From a virus, in the IMG/VR virus record IMGVR_UViG_3300003886_000001, positions 55,666-119,665 of that record: DNA of 64,000 bases; one strand, 5' to 3'. Every line of letters starts with the position of its first letter. Position 1 is the first letter of the stretch. Below are positions 20,140 to 25,777 of the stretch, in pieces. The position numbers were made by a program, and so were the translations under genes. The notes below the pieces were generated by a model that worked only from the letters and a program-made list of their open reading frames with translations, was not told where the DNA came from and made no database searches.

Positions 20140-20464
20140 TTATGGAAAACGGCACTCGAAACACTATGATGCCATTATCCTTGAGAAGAGTTACTAGGTT
20201 AGCAGCGCCGACGGGATTCATAGAATGCACAATGAAGACTGTATCCTGTAACAGAGAAAAGTCTACTCCTCTCAGGCTGCTATAGACGTCCTCACTTCCC
20301 AGGTCATGGTCAAGGAACACGACGTCAGCCTCACCTAGCAGTCCCGTATCAAAGACGGTAGAATGCACAACGTCGCCTCTGATACCGTGACGGCGCGCCC
20401 AAGCACGAATAGTGCCTACCCGGCAAGTATCATCGTCAATAATCAAAGCCTTTGACATACTCAT
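20123..20464 (-). CDS. Receiver-domain protein of the cyclic-phosphate-processing type
   Basis: 113 aa. KALIIDDD (acidic pocket), ADVVFLDHDLGSEDVY (phospho-acceptor-like Asp in LDHDLG) and TVFIVHSMNPVGAANLV. The LDHDLG plus HSxNPxGA pair is typical of receiver-like cPRec domains, predicted from gene-neighbourhood work to process cyclic phosphates in nucleotides or RNA ends rather than to signal. It overlaps the metallopeptidase gene by 29 bases. Stand-alone, with no kinase nearby. MSKALII at 20458 is an alternative start. Confidence 0.7.
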   Translation of the reverse strand: MSMSKALIIDDDTCRVGTIRAWARRHGIRGDVVHSTVFDTGLLGEADVVFLDHDLGSEDVYSSLRGVDFSLLQDTVFIVHSMNPVGAANLVTLLKDNGIIVFRVPFSIILMEN

Positions 20465-20888
20465 AGAAGCTTGGCGTCCCTTCGGTCACAGTCTCGTTGT
20501 GGTAGTCAAGCCGAGCCTCACACTGGAAGCCGTACAAGTCGGCGTCCCGCTCTGTTGGCAACTTACGGTAGACGGCGGCATCGTGTACAGTCTTTGCAGC
20601 GTCAAACGAGTCTCTTGCCGTTGGCATATTGAAGTGTTGCCATACGTGCCGGGCCTCGTGCGCAATGATGACAACTACGTCCCGGACGTCAGAGCATTGC
20701 AACAGGTTAAGAAACAGGTCGGCGTGTAACGTCTCGGGGGAAGGGTATGAGACTACTACCGAGGACGACACTATGGCGCCGGTTACGGACGGGTCATGGT
20801 AAGCATGGAGCGTAAACTCTACGTCCTCAAGGTGTAAGTCCGAGATGACGTCCTGGAAAATGCTGGTAGCAACTACCTTCAATTCCAT
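20436..20888 (-). CDS. HExxH metallopeptidase-like protein, leaderless
   Basis: 150 aa. VVIIAHEARHVWQHFNMP (HEARH at about 76-80) and downstream ERDADLYGFQCEAR, where Glu or Asp could be the third ligand. N-terminal half is beta-rich (VEFTLHAYHDP, VVVSYPSPETLHADLF). Resembles small phage zincins of unknown substrate. The ATG is 4 bases after TACCATG; no ribosome site. Confidence 0.7.
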   Translation of the reverse strand: MELKVVATSIFQDVISDLHLEDVEFTLHAYHDPSVTGAIVSSSVVVSYPSPETLHADLFLNLLQCSDVRDVVVIIAHEARHVWQHFNMPTARDSFDAAKTVHDAAVYRKLPTERDADLYGFQCEARLDYHNETVTEGTPSFYEYVKGFDY

Positions 20889-20892
20889 GCTT

Positions 20893-20918
20893 CATGGTAT
20901 GCCACCTTAGCATGAGAA
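20893..20918 (-). promoter_or_regulatory. TTCTCAT-class promoter, leaderless output
   Basis: Minus strand: CTTTCTCAT, 12-bp spacer, TACCATG, AAGC, ATG at 20888. Confidence 0.8.
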
Positions 20919-20923
20919 AGATT

Positions 20924-20952
20924 AGAATAACCCCGCCAATTGACGGGGTTAT
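20924..20952 (-). terminator. Terminator hairpin
   Basis: 9-bp stem ATAACCCCG/CGGGGTTAT with an 8-nt loop, then TCTAATCTTTCTC on the minus strand. Ends the 23.37-20.96 kb operon just before the next promoter. Confidence 0.8.
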
Positions 20953-20958
20953 CTGGAC

Positions 20959-21141
20959 TTACCGGGTTTCCCATGACATGGCGGAGTGTAGCATATACTC
21001 CCGTTCCGTCACTTCCAGCGGGTAGAGTGTTACTGCCTGCCGGGGAAGGTTAGGGAGGTTCCGATACACGCGGCGTTCTCCATCCTCTGTTACCACGTAG
21101 AGCGTCTTTCTTGGGGTATAAACAGCCTGGACAATTGTCAT
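20959..21141 (-). CDS. TxxEY-family small protein
   Basis: 60 aa, GGAAG site. MTIVQAVYTPRKTLYVVTED, VYRNLPNLP, VTLYPLEVTEREYMLH. Most compact member of the six-gene family; shares the MxxVQ head, the YLV-like strand and the VTxxEY end. Confidence 0.65.
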   Translation of the reverse strand: MTIVQAVYTPRKTLYVVTEDGERRVYRNLPNLPRQAVTLYPLEVTEREYMLHSAMSWETR

Positions 21142-21142
21142 G

Positions 21143-21403
21143 TTACTTCCACCTCAGTATTGGGTGTTCTCCACGGTCTTGAGCCTTCTCCAAGCGTTCC
21201 TGGAAGTCATATTCTTCTTCCGTTATGGACAGCGGGGCTAGCAAGATGATTCTTCCGCCCCTTAATGGGATATCTTCCAACCTAGTATAAACTCGGTGGT
21301 CCATGAACACACACTCCGTCCTTAGGAGTCTCCTGCGCTTCACAGTGCGGACCAGATACAGTATCCCTCTATTCTCATTGTGGACGTGCTGTACTATTAC
21401 CAT
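21143..21403 (-). CDS. TxxEY-family small protein
   Basis: 86 aa. MVIVQHVHNENRGILYLVRT, VYTRLEDIPLRGG, IILLAPLSITEEEYDFQERL. ATG overlaps the previous stop (ATGGTAA). Longer C-terminal helix than its neighbour. Confidence 0.65.
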   Translation of the reverse strand: MVIVQHVHNENRGILYLVRTVKRRRLLRTECVFMDHRVYTRLEDIPLRGGRIILLAPLSITEEEYDFQERLEKAQDRGEHPILRWK

Positions 21404-21669
21404 TTTTCCATCTTGGACAATAGACTCTTGAGGACGGGGTTGCGGTTGGACTCCAATTCGTTTTCCAAGTCGGAGTATTCATTCCACGTTACACGGTAGC
21501 TTGGAAGCTCGATGAAGTCTGTTTGGGGGAACCGATAAAACACCTCCTCAAGGGTCCGGCACAAGTAACGCTTTGCTGCCGGGATATTCTCCACAGTGTC
21601 TGCTTCTAGGACCAGGTAGAGCCGTTGGGTCTGCTCACCTTCATAGAAAAGACATTGTATCAGTCTCAT
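21397..21669 (-). CDS. TxxEY-family small protein
   Basis: 90 aa. Start at MRLIQCLFYEG (GGGGG 8 nt upstream), which aligns with the MxxVQ heads of the paralogs. QRLYLVLEADTVENI, CRTLEEVFYRFPQTDFIELP, YRVTWNEYSDLENEL. Overlaps its upstream neighbour by 29 bases. Confidence 0.65.
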   Translation of the reverse strand: MRLIQCLFYEGEQTQRLYLVLEADTVENIPAAKRYLCRTLEEVFYRFPQTDFIELPSYRVTWNEYSDLENELESNRNPVLKSLLSKMEKW

Positions 21670-21901
21670 ACCGTATCCCCCTTCCATGTTGGGCGATTAT
21701 CCGTAGGAACCGGCCCGAAGCTACCGTTAGTGGCGGCAGGGTTATTTTTTCGGCGGTCGGGTAGGCTCTTTCAACATCTTCCAGCATCTTGAACAGTCTA
21801 ACCCTCGCCTTGTCCACCCCGATAATGCCAACGCCGGGTACTGTGACATACACGGTCCGGTCGCCTCTGATTGTGTCCAGCCTCTGTACGAGACAGTACA
21901 T
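21641..21901 (-). CDS. TxxEY-family small protein (divergent)
   Basis: 86 aa, start coupled to the preceding stop (TAATG). MYCLVQRLDTIRGDRTVYVT, FKMLEDVERAYPTAEKITLP, LTVASGRFLRII. The EY motif is altered to GRF, but head, strand and spacing are kept. Confidence 0.6.
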   Translation of the reverse strand: MYCLVQRLDTIRGDRTVYVTVPGVGIIGVDKARVRLFKMLEDVERAYPTAEKITLPPLTVASGRFLRIIAQHGRGIRYETDTMSFL

Positions 21902-22071
21902 TATGACCCGAGGAAGCCGTGCCGCATGGCGATGCGCTTCTCTATCATGCGCAGTTTCGCTTGGCGGTGCGGGTCATGCTTGGGCACTCGCGCCCGCAAT
22001 TGCCACAATTCGGTTTCCGTCAAGATGGCTACCAGTTTACTCCACCGGTCAAATTCGGATTCTTTACGCAT
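21901..22071 (-). CDS. Small helical basic protein (56 aa)
   Basis: RKESEFDRWSKLVAILTETE, LWQLRARVPKHDPH and RQAKLRMIEKRIAMRHGF: two basic helices. Start overlaps the 54-aa gene; stop touches the next ATG. No family recognised. Confidence 0.6.
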   Translation of the reverse strand: MRKESEFDRWSKLVAILTETELWQLRARVPKHDPHRQAKLRMIEKRIAMRHGFLGS

Positions 22072-22228
22072 GGCGCAGGTCCTCGTAGTCCGCGTCCGTA
22101 AGGAAGACGTCCGCCGTAAGGTCATAGTAGCAGTGTTCGCCGGTTGACGGTGTCCAGCCGTACAGTACGCGGTGTCCATTGACGGTCATAATCGGTTCTC
22201 CTTGTGAGGGGCGCCAGTCTGTTTCCAT
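22064..22228 (-). CDS. Small protein (54 aa), leaderless
   Basis: METDWRPSQGEPIMTVNGHR, VLYGWTPSTGEHCYYDLTAD and FLTDADYEDLRHA. The last stretch, LTDADYEDL, recalls the TxxEY ending of neighbouring genes, but the head is different. ATG 5 bases after TATTTT of a consensus promoter. Confidence 0.6.
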   Translation of the reverse strand: METDWRPSQGEPIMTVNGHRVLYGWTPSTGEHCYYDLTADVFLTDADYEDLRHA

Positions 22229-22233
22229 ACTTC

Positions 22234-22262
22234 AAAATATCACATAAAGGGCCGGCTGTCAA
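22234..22262 (-). promoter_or_regulatory. Consensus sigma70 promoter, leaderless output
   Basis: Minus strand: TTGACA, 17-bp spacer, TATTTT, GAAGT, ATG at 22228. The -35 lies in the centre of a perfect palindrome. Confidence 0.85.
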
Positions 22263-22271
22263 GAGCCGGCC
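22250..22271. repeat. Perfect inverted repeat centred on a -35 box
   Basis: GGCCGGCT-CTTGAC-AGCCGGCC on the minus strand: 8-bp arms with most of the -35 in the loop. Could be an operator and, followed by CTTT, also a terminator for transcripts from upstream. The surrounding 22272-22393 stretch shows no credible gene. Confidence 0.7.
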
Positions 22272-22393
22272 ACTAATCGGTGTACTATCACCTATGTGCC
22301 CCCTGCTAGTGTATGCACGTCGTCCGCTACGCATAGCCTGTGATATGTCCAGCCGGTTGTGTCTCGGTGGTCAAATTCTCAGGCCAGAGAACG

Positions 22394-22642
22394 TCATTCG
22401 TACGCTAAGGCCAATTCTGGCCTAGGCGTTGTCCAGGGCCGTACCACGTCGCGTCTAGTCTCCGCGTGACAGCACTTGCACTCCCGCCAATGTACCAATT
22501 CATAGTCAATTACCCCATCGAAGTCTGGCCATTTTTCGACCTGGTTAATCGCATTTTCCGTTGTGTCTGCAATAATGGGCACGTTGGTATACCCTTCTCC
22601 GCTCATCCACAGATTCCCGATAATCGTTGCACGGTACATCAT
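22394..22642 (-). CDS. Hypothetical protein (82 aa)
   Basis: Ribosome site AAGAAAGGGCG. MMYRATIIGNLWMSGEGYTN strands, helix TTENAINQVEKWPDFDG, then Cys-rich HWRECKCCHAETRRDV, a possible half zinc site. No family recognised. Confidence 0.6.
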   Translation of the reverse strand: MMYRATIIGNLWMSGEGYTNVPIIADTTENAINQVEKWPDFDGVIDYELVHWRECKCCHAETRRDVVRPWTTPRPELALAYE

Positions 22643-22654
22643 CCACGCCCTTTC

Positions 22655-22762
22655 TTAGTCACACAACGCTTCATAGTCTGCCCAGTCTTCACACTCTGCT
22701 TCCGAGTCGTAGGTGTCCGGGATAAACTCGTCACTTTGGCGTTCCGTAAGAAAGTCATCCAT
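22655..22762 (-). CDS. Acidic small protein (35 aa), leaderless
   Basis: MDDFLTERQSDEFIPDTYDS, then EAECEDWADYEALCD: strongly acidic, with two Cys. The ATG lies 5 bases after TAGACT of a consensus promoter. Acidic DNA-mimic-like character is possible, but not shown. Confidence 0.55.
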   Translation of the reverse strand: MDDFLTERQSDEFIPDTYDSEAECEDWADYEALCD

Positions 22763-22767
22763 AAAGT

Positions 22768-22796
22768 AGTCTACCCCTTCCCGTCCACGCTGTCAA
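22768..22796 (-). promoter_or_regulatory. Consensus sigma70 promoter, leaderless output
   Basis: Minus strand: TTGACA, 17-bp spacer, TAGACT, ACTTT, ATG at 22762. Overlaps the last codons of the upstream gene. Confidence 0.85.
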
Positions 22797-23023
22797 CTAT
22801 CGTCCCATGCATGGGATAGCTGAATCAGATATTCTGGCTCTACTACATGCAACGGCTGCAATTCTACGATATCGTATCCGCCGGCTTTGGTCGGCAAGTC
22901 CGCCACGTTGTATTGTACGGTGCCCTTATCCTTCCGCAAGTCCTCGAACGAGTCTCCGGTCCTCACTAGATACAAGAATTCGGAGTCTGTCGTCCAGATA
23001 GTCTGTACAAGCGCTAGCTTCAT
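22793..23023 (-). CDS. TxxEY-family small protein
   Basis: 76 aa, GGAGGAG site. MKLALVQTIWTTDSEFLYLV, VQYNVADLPTKAGGYDIVEL, QPLHVVEPEYLIQLSHA. Clear member: ALVQ head, YLV strand, L-x-PL-x-V-x-x-x-EY end. Confidence 0.65.
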   Translation of the reverse strand: MKLALVQTIWTTDSEFLYLVRTGDSFEDLRKDKGTVQYNVADLPTKAGGYDIVELQPLHVVEPEYLIQLSHAWDDS

Positions 23024-23025
23024 TT

Positions 23026-23367
23026 TTACTCCTCCGCGTACTTGCTACGGTCAAGCGTACGGTGGGCGTCACCGTGCCGGTTAATCCATACCGTGCGGAC
23101 CAGCCTATCCTCGGGGTTAATGACAAGTACCAAGTCCTGCTTGCCCTGGTATGGCTGCCGGTAGACCGCTTTGACTACTTTCTGCCCTTCTACTTCCGCT
23201 TCGACCAGGACAGCCTTCCGGCTGTCAAACACTGCCGGCAGGTCAATATGGCCGTACTGGTCGGTAGTTGCAGCCTGTCGCGCATGGGCGCTGTAGCGCA
23301 ACAGTGCCGAAAATTGCAGGTTACGGGCCGGGGCCGGGAAGAAAACGTCTTTGTGATAAAGGGCCAT
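23026..23367 (-). CDS. Hypothetical protein (113 aa), leaderless
   Basis: Helical N terminus (RNLQFSALLRYSAHARQAAT), then VVKAVYRQPYQGKQDLVLVI and RLVRTVWINRHGDAHRTLDR. The VKAVYR ... LVLVI ... VRTVWxN ... HxTLDxSKY layout resembles small RNase-like or toxin-like folds seen in phages, but this is only a resemblance. ATG 5 bases after a consensus TATAAT. Confidence 0.6.
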   Translation of the reverse strand: MALYHKDVFFPAPARNLQFSALLRYSAHARQAATTDQYGHIDLPAVFDSRKAVLVEAEVEGQKVVKAVYRQPYQGKQDLVLVINPEDRLVRTVWINRHGDAHRTLDRSKYAEE

Positions 23368-23372
23368 AACTG

Positions 23373-23400
23373 ATTATAGCACTCTGACAGCCAGTGTCAA
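23373..23400 (-). promoter_or_regulatory. Consensus sigma70 promoter, leaderless output
   Basis: Minus strand: TTGACA, 16-bp spacer, TATAAT, CAGTT, ATG at 23367. The inverted repeat TGACA-CTGGC-TGTCA covers the -35. Confidence 0.85.
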
Positions 23401-23541
23401 GTCCGCATAATCGTGACCGGCATACCCTCCCGGTATCGCCGGCTCATTCTGTACAAGTAAGATGGAGTCCCGGAGTACGACTAAGCGTGTCTTGCCATAC
23501 CGCCCCATGATGCTCTTTGCTAGGGATTCATGGAGTATCAC
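23374..23541 (-). CDS. Small protein, GTG start (55 aa)
   Basis: VILHESLAKSIMGRYGKTRL, then VVLRDSILLVQNEPAIPGGY. Begins one base after the preceding TGA. An internal ATG (23508) would give 44 aa. The stop overlaps the -10 of the next promoter. No family recognised. Confidence 0.5.
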   Translation of the reverse strand: MILHESLAKSIMGRYGKTRLVVLRDSILLVQNEPAIPGGYAGHDYADLTLAVRVL

Positions 23542-23542
23542 G

Positions 23543-23680
23543 TCATACTCGATGCACGCTTACCACTACGTAGCCCAGGCCCTTTGCTAGTGCCGCGATG
23601 GACTCTACATTCCATTCTTTACCGCGACACATAAGCATGGCGTACTTTCCATTCTTCTCCACCTTGACAGCGTATGCCAT
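23543..23680 (-). CDS. Small protein (45 aa)
   Basis: Preceded by GGGAGGGGC. MAYAVKVEKNGKYAMLMCRG, helix EWNVESIAALAKGLGYVVVS. Strand-strand-helix-strand mini-domain. No family recognised. Confidence 0.55.
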   Translation of the reverse strand: MAYAVKVEKNGKYAMLMCRGKEWNVESIAALAKGLGYVVVSVHRV

Positions 23681-23708
23681 GCCCCTCCCGACCGGAATTG
23701 TGAAAACT

Positions 23709-24026
23709 TTATCGAGCGTATCCCCACAGGGTAAGATGTTCTTTCAGCACAGGCCCTACTCTGGACGACAGGGTAGAGTCGTCGGGCAAGGTAGAAAACT
23801 CCCAGTCTGTGCCACCTACAGCTTCTAAGGCTTTGGCCAAGGCTCGCGCCTTCTTTTCACTTGGGATGTTGTCTATGATGCGGCGACCGGACGCGCAGTG
23901 ACTAATTTCCCATCCACGAATACCGCTTAAATTGTGATGGACTGCTAGGTGTTCGGTCAACACGGCTTCTATTTCTTCCGGTTTCCTCTTGCCACCGTAC
24001 ATCGGCCGGAAAGTCCCGGTTACCAT
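23709..24026 (-). CDS. Hypothetical protein (105 aa)
   Basis: Start overlaps the previous stop (ATGGTAA). PEEIEAVLTEHLAVHHN, WEISHCASGRRIIDNIPSEK, KARALAKALEAVGGTDWEF: alpha/beta, with a strand preceding KARALAKALE that resembles small phage DUFs with a similar loop and helix. Function unknown. Confidence 0.6.
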   Translation of the reverse strand: MVTGTFRPMYGGKRKPEEIEAVLTEHLAVHHNLSGIRGWEISHCASGRRIIDNIPSEKKARALAKALEAVGGTDWEFSTLPDDSTLSSRVGPVLKEHLTLWGYAR

Positions 24027-24196
24027 CCCGCGTCCTTGAGCGCACGCTTGGCGGCTGTCACAGGGCGAGTGTGCGACGCGTAGTCGTCCGCGTACAGGTA
24101 GTCCGGCAGGTCCTCGGCTGCGAGGCCGGCAATGCTTTCCATCGCGTCATTCACTTGTTTCATCCATTGTTTATAGGTCATTTTCTTGGAATCCAT
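24020..24196 (-). CDS. WxxxVN-type small phage protein (58 aa), leaderless
   Basis: YKQWMKQVNDAMESIAGLAA, EDLPDYLYADDYASHTRPVT, AAKRALKDAGW. Pattern W-x-x-x-V-N ... GL-x-x-x-DL-x-D ... P-x-x-AA is a small family I know from many phage genomes; function not established. Paralog at 24973-25125. ATG 4 bases after TATAGTC. Confidence 0.65.
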   Translation of the reverse strand: MDSKKMTYKQWMKQVNDAMESIAGLAAEDLPDYLYADDYASHTRPVTAAKRALKDAGW

Positions 24197-24200
24197 ACCA

Positions 24201-24226
24201 GACTATACCTGGCCCTTCTATGAGAA
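24201..24226 (-). promoter_or_regulatory. TTCTCAT-class promoter, leaderless output
   Basis: Minus strand: GATTCTCAT, 12-bp spacer, TATAGTC, TGGT, ATG at 24196. Confidence 0.85.
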
Positions 24227-24233
24227 TCATTAG

Positions 24234-24261
24234 AAAAGACGCCCCTTGTGTAAGGGGCGCC
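24234..24261 (-). terminator. Terminator
   Basis: Minus strand: GGCGCCCCTT-ACAC-AAGGGGCGTC followed by TTTTC. Ends the single-gene transcript of the 24.3-24.6 kb gene. Confidence 0.9.
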
Positions 24262-24275
24262 TGTCTTGTGTGCGG

Positions 24276-24623
24276 TTACTTGACGGTTATCCGAACGGTG
24301 GCGTCGGCCGTGAACGGAAGCGTGGCCTGTACGTCCGCCGGCAGTTTCTTGATACCGGCAGCCTTGACGGTGAAGATGTCGGACGGATTCAACTTGAGCG
24401 CCCGCTGGACGCCCAACACTTCGCGCACGCGGTACAGGCGACGTTCAACTTCGGTGAGGGTCACGGTGTGACCGTTTGCGGTGTACTTGCCGCCCACGTC
24501 CCACCGCGCCTTCGCTTCGACCTTGAGAACGTTTGCGGCAGTCTTGGCGGCCGCTTCGGCGGCGACAGACTCGGCAAGGGCGTCGATAAGCTGCTCATCC
24601 GTGAGGTTCTTGAGTGCTTCCAT
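24276..24623 (-). CDS. Hypothetical phage protein (115 aa), leaderless
   Basis: Start MEALKN at 24623, 5 bases after TATTTT. Helical Ala-rich N-terminal half (LIDALAESVAAEAAAKTAAN, VLKVEAKARW), then GGKYTANGHTVTLTEVERRL and a basic C-terminal part. No DNA-binding signature. Monocistronic unit with its own promoter and terminator. Confidence 0.65.
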   Translation of the reverse strand: MEALKNLTDEQLIDALAESVAAEAAAKTAANVLKVEAKARWDVGGKYTANGHTVTLTEVERRLYRVREVLGVQRALKLNPSDIFTVKAAGIKKLPADVQATLPFTADATVRITVK

Positions 24624-24628
24624 ATCTG

Positions 24629-24657
24629 AAAATATCATAAATCGGGCCGTGATGCAA
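24629..24657 (-). promoter_or_regulatory. Sigma70-type promoter, leaderless output
   Basis: Minus strand: TTGCAT, 17-bp spacer, TATTTT, CAGAT, ATG at 24623. The stretch GATTTATGATAnnnTCAGAT is shared with the promoter at 25131, and both have GATTAAGG and an inverted TTCTCAT box upstream. Confidence 0.75.
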
Positions 24658-24713
24658 GGGGGTAGGGCCTTAATCTGTTTCTCATGTTATTCTCATGCTA
24701 GATAGTTTTCACG

Positions 24714-24744
24714 AAAGAAAAAGACGGGCCATAACGGCCCGTCT
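24714..24744 (-). terminator. Terminator
   Basis: Minus strand: AGACGGGCC-GTTAT-GGCCCGTCT followed by TTTTCTTTC. Textbook intrinsic terminator for the 24759-25125 operon. Confidence 0.95.
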
Positions 24745-24758
24745 GCTTAGGCTTAGGC

Positions 24759-24980
24759 TTAGACTCGCCCTGCCGGGTACGCCGCCATGTACTCCACGTC
24801 TACCGCTGAGCAGAGAATCGGGCTAGTGCCACGGCGAATAGTGGCCTTGAGAAGCCGGGCCAGCCGACAGGCGACGGGCCACGCCGCGCCGGAAGCGGGG
24901 CCGTAGAAGCACACACGCGGACGAGAACCGCGCGTTATGATAGTTTCGTACCCGAGGATATAGACTCTGTAGTCACGCAT
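24759..24980 (-). CDS. Hypothetical protein (73 aa)
   Basis: MRDYRVYILGYETIITRGSR, PRVCFYGPASGAAWPVACRL, ARLLKATIRRG, then VDVEYMAAYPAGRV. Basic alpha/beta protein. Start overlaps the 50-aa gene. No family recognised. Confidence 0.6.
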   Translation of the reverse strand: MRDYRVYILGYETIITRGSRPRVCFYGPASGAAWPVACRLARLLKATIRRGTSPILCSAVDVEYMAAYPAGRV

Positions 24981-25125
24981 TCTCTGTCCTCCGCGCTGCT
25001 TCTATGGGCGTCATGCCCGCCTGGTATTCTTGCCAGTAGGGGAACGCCCCGAAGGCTTGGACCGTGAATCCCGTATGTTCGACCAGCGCTTCATTCACTT
25101 TCTGAATCCACCGTTCGAATCCCAT
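24973..25125 (-). CDS. WxxxVN-type small phage protein (50 aa), leaderless
   Basis: GFERWIQKVNEALVEHTGFT, AFPYWQEYQAGMTPIEAAR. Paralog of the 58-aa protein at 24020 (W-x-x-x-V-N start, TPxxAA end). ATG 5 bases after TACCGT. Confidence 0.65.
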   Translation of the reverse strand: MGFERWIQKVNEALVEHTGFTVQAFGAFPYWQEYQAGMTPIEAARRTENA

Positions 25126-25130
25126 ATCTG

Positions 25131-25159
25131 ACGGTATCATAAATCCGGCCGGTTAGCAA
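25131..25159 (-). promoter_or_regulatory. Sigma70-type promoter, leaderless output
   Basis: Minus strand: TTGCTA, 17-bp spacer, TACCGT, CAGAT, ATG at 25125. Sister of the promoter at 24629. Confidence 0.7.
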
Positions 25160-25188
25160 GTCCCTAACCTTAATCATATTCTCATCAT

Positions 25189-25216
25189 AGAAAAGGGCGG
25201 GTAATTAGCCCGCCCC
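25189..25216 (-). terminator. Terminator
   Basis: Minus strand: GGGCGGG-CTAATTA-CCCGCCC followed by TTTTC. Ends the DUF6011-gene transcript. Confidence 0.9.
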
Positions 25217-25222
25217 TTAGTC

Positions 25223-25720
25223 TCAGAATCGCTTCGCGCATACAGGGCCGATACCTGCTTCAATCGAAACCGGGTCGGTGAGCGTGCGGCCACAGATACC
25301 GCATACTCCTAATTCGTGGCCGTAGCGCGCGGCTGCTACCTTAGGGTCGGCCAGAACGCTTTTCAGCACGTCGCAGTAGGCGCCGGCGTAGAATCGCTTC
25401 GGAGTCTGTGCCCCAAGTTTGCGGTAGTCGTCGGAAGTCTGTGCTTTGACGAATATCCACCCGGCCCACCGTCCGCGGTCGACCTTGTCCACCTTGAGGA
25501 ACCGCATGATGCCCTGAGAATCCGGCGCGGCATAATGCCCGCTTGGAATACCTGACAGGTCAATGGTAGGGGCGGTTACCCGCAGCGTGAACAGGCGCTT
25601 AATCTCACGGGAAGCATCCGAGACACTAGGACTGTTCCCGAGGAAGGCGCGGGCGGAGCCTTGACAAGAACGCTCGCCGGCCAGCTTCATAATGAACGAT
25701 ACCTGCTTAGTCGTTGCCAT
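25223..25720 (-). CDS. DUF6011-containing phage protein
   Basis: 165 aa. N-terminal KQVSFIMKLAGER helix, middle beta-rich part (GIMRFLKVDKVDRGRWAGWI), and a C-terminal Cys4 domain LGVCGICGRTLTDPVSIEAG plus IGPVCAKRF, the DUF6011 pattern found in many phage and plasmid proteins. A zinc site for nucleic-acid binding is likely; function not established. Nearly leaderless (6 bases after the -10). Confidence 0.75.
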   Translation of the reverse strand: MATTKQVSFIMKLAGERSCQGSARAFLGNSPSVSDASREIKRLFTLRVTAPTIDLSGIPSGHYAAPDSQGIMRFLKVDKVDRGRWAGWIFVKAQTSDDYRKLGAQTPKRFYAGAYCDVLKSVLADPKVAAARYGHELGVCGICGRTLTDPVSIEAGIGPVCAKRF

Positions 25721-25726
25721 ACAGGT

Positions 25727-25755
25727 AACGTATCACGTGGGACGCCGTCCGTCAA
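25727..25755 (-). promoter_or_regulatory. Sigma70 promoter, leaderless output
   Basis: Minus strand: TTGACG, 17-bp spacer, TACGTT, 6 bases, ATG at 25720. GATTAAGG and an inverted TTCTCAT-type box lie just upstream, as at 24629 and 25131. Confidence 0.75.
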
Positions 25756-25777
25756 GAGCCTGCACCTTAATCATTCT

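Noticed and set aside
22122-22334. 70-codon minus-strand frame
   Set aside because: It crosses a consensus promoter and palindrome and overlaps the better supported 54-aa leaderless gene.
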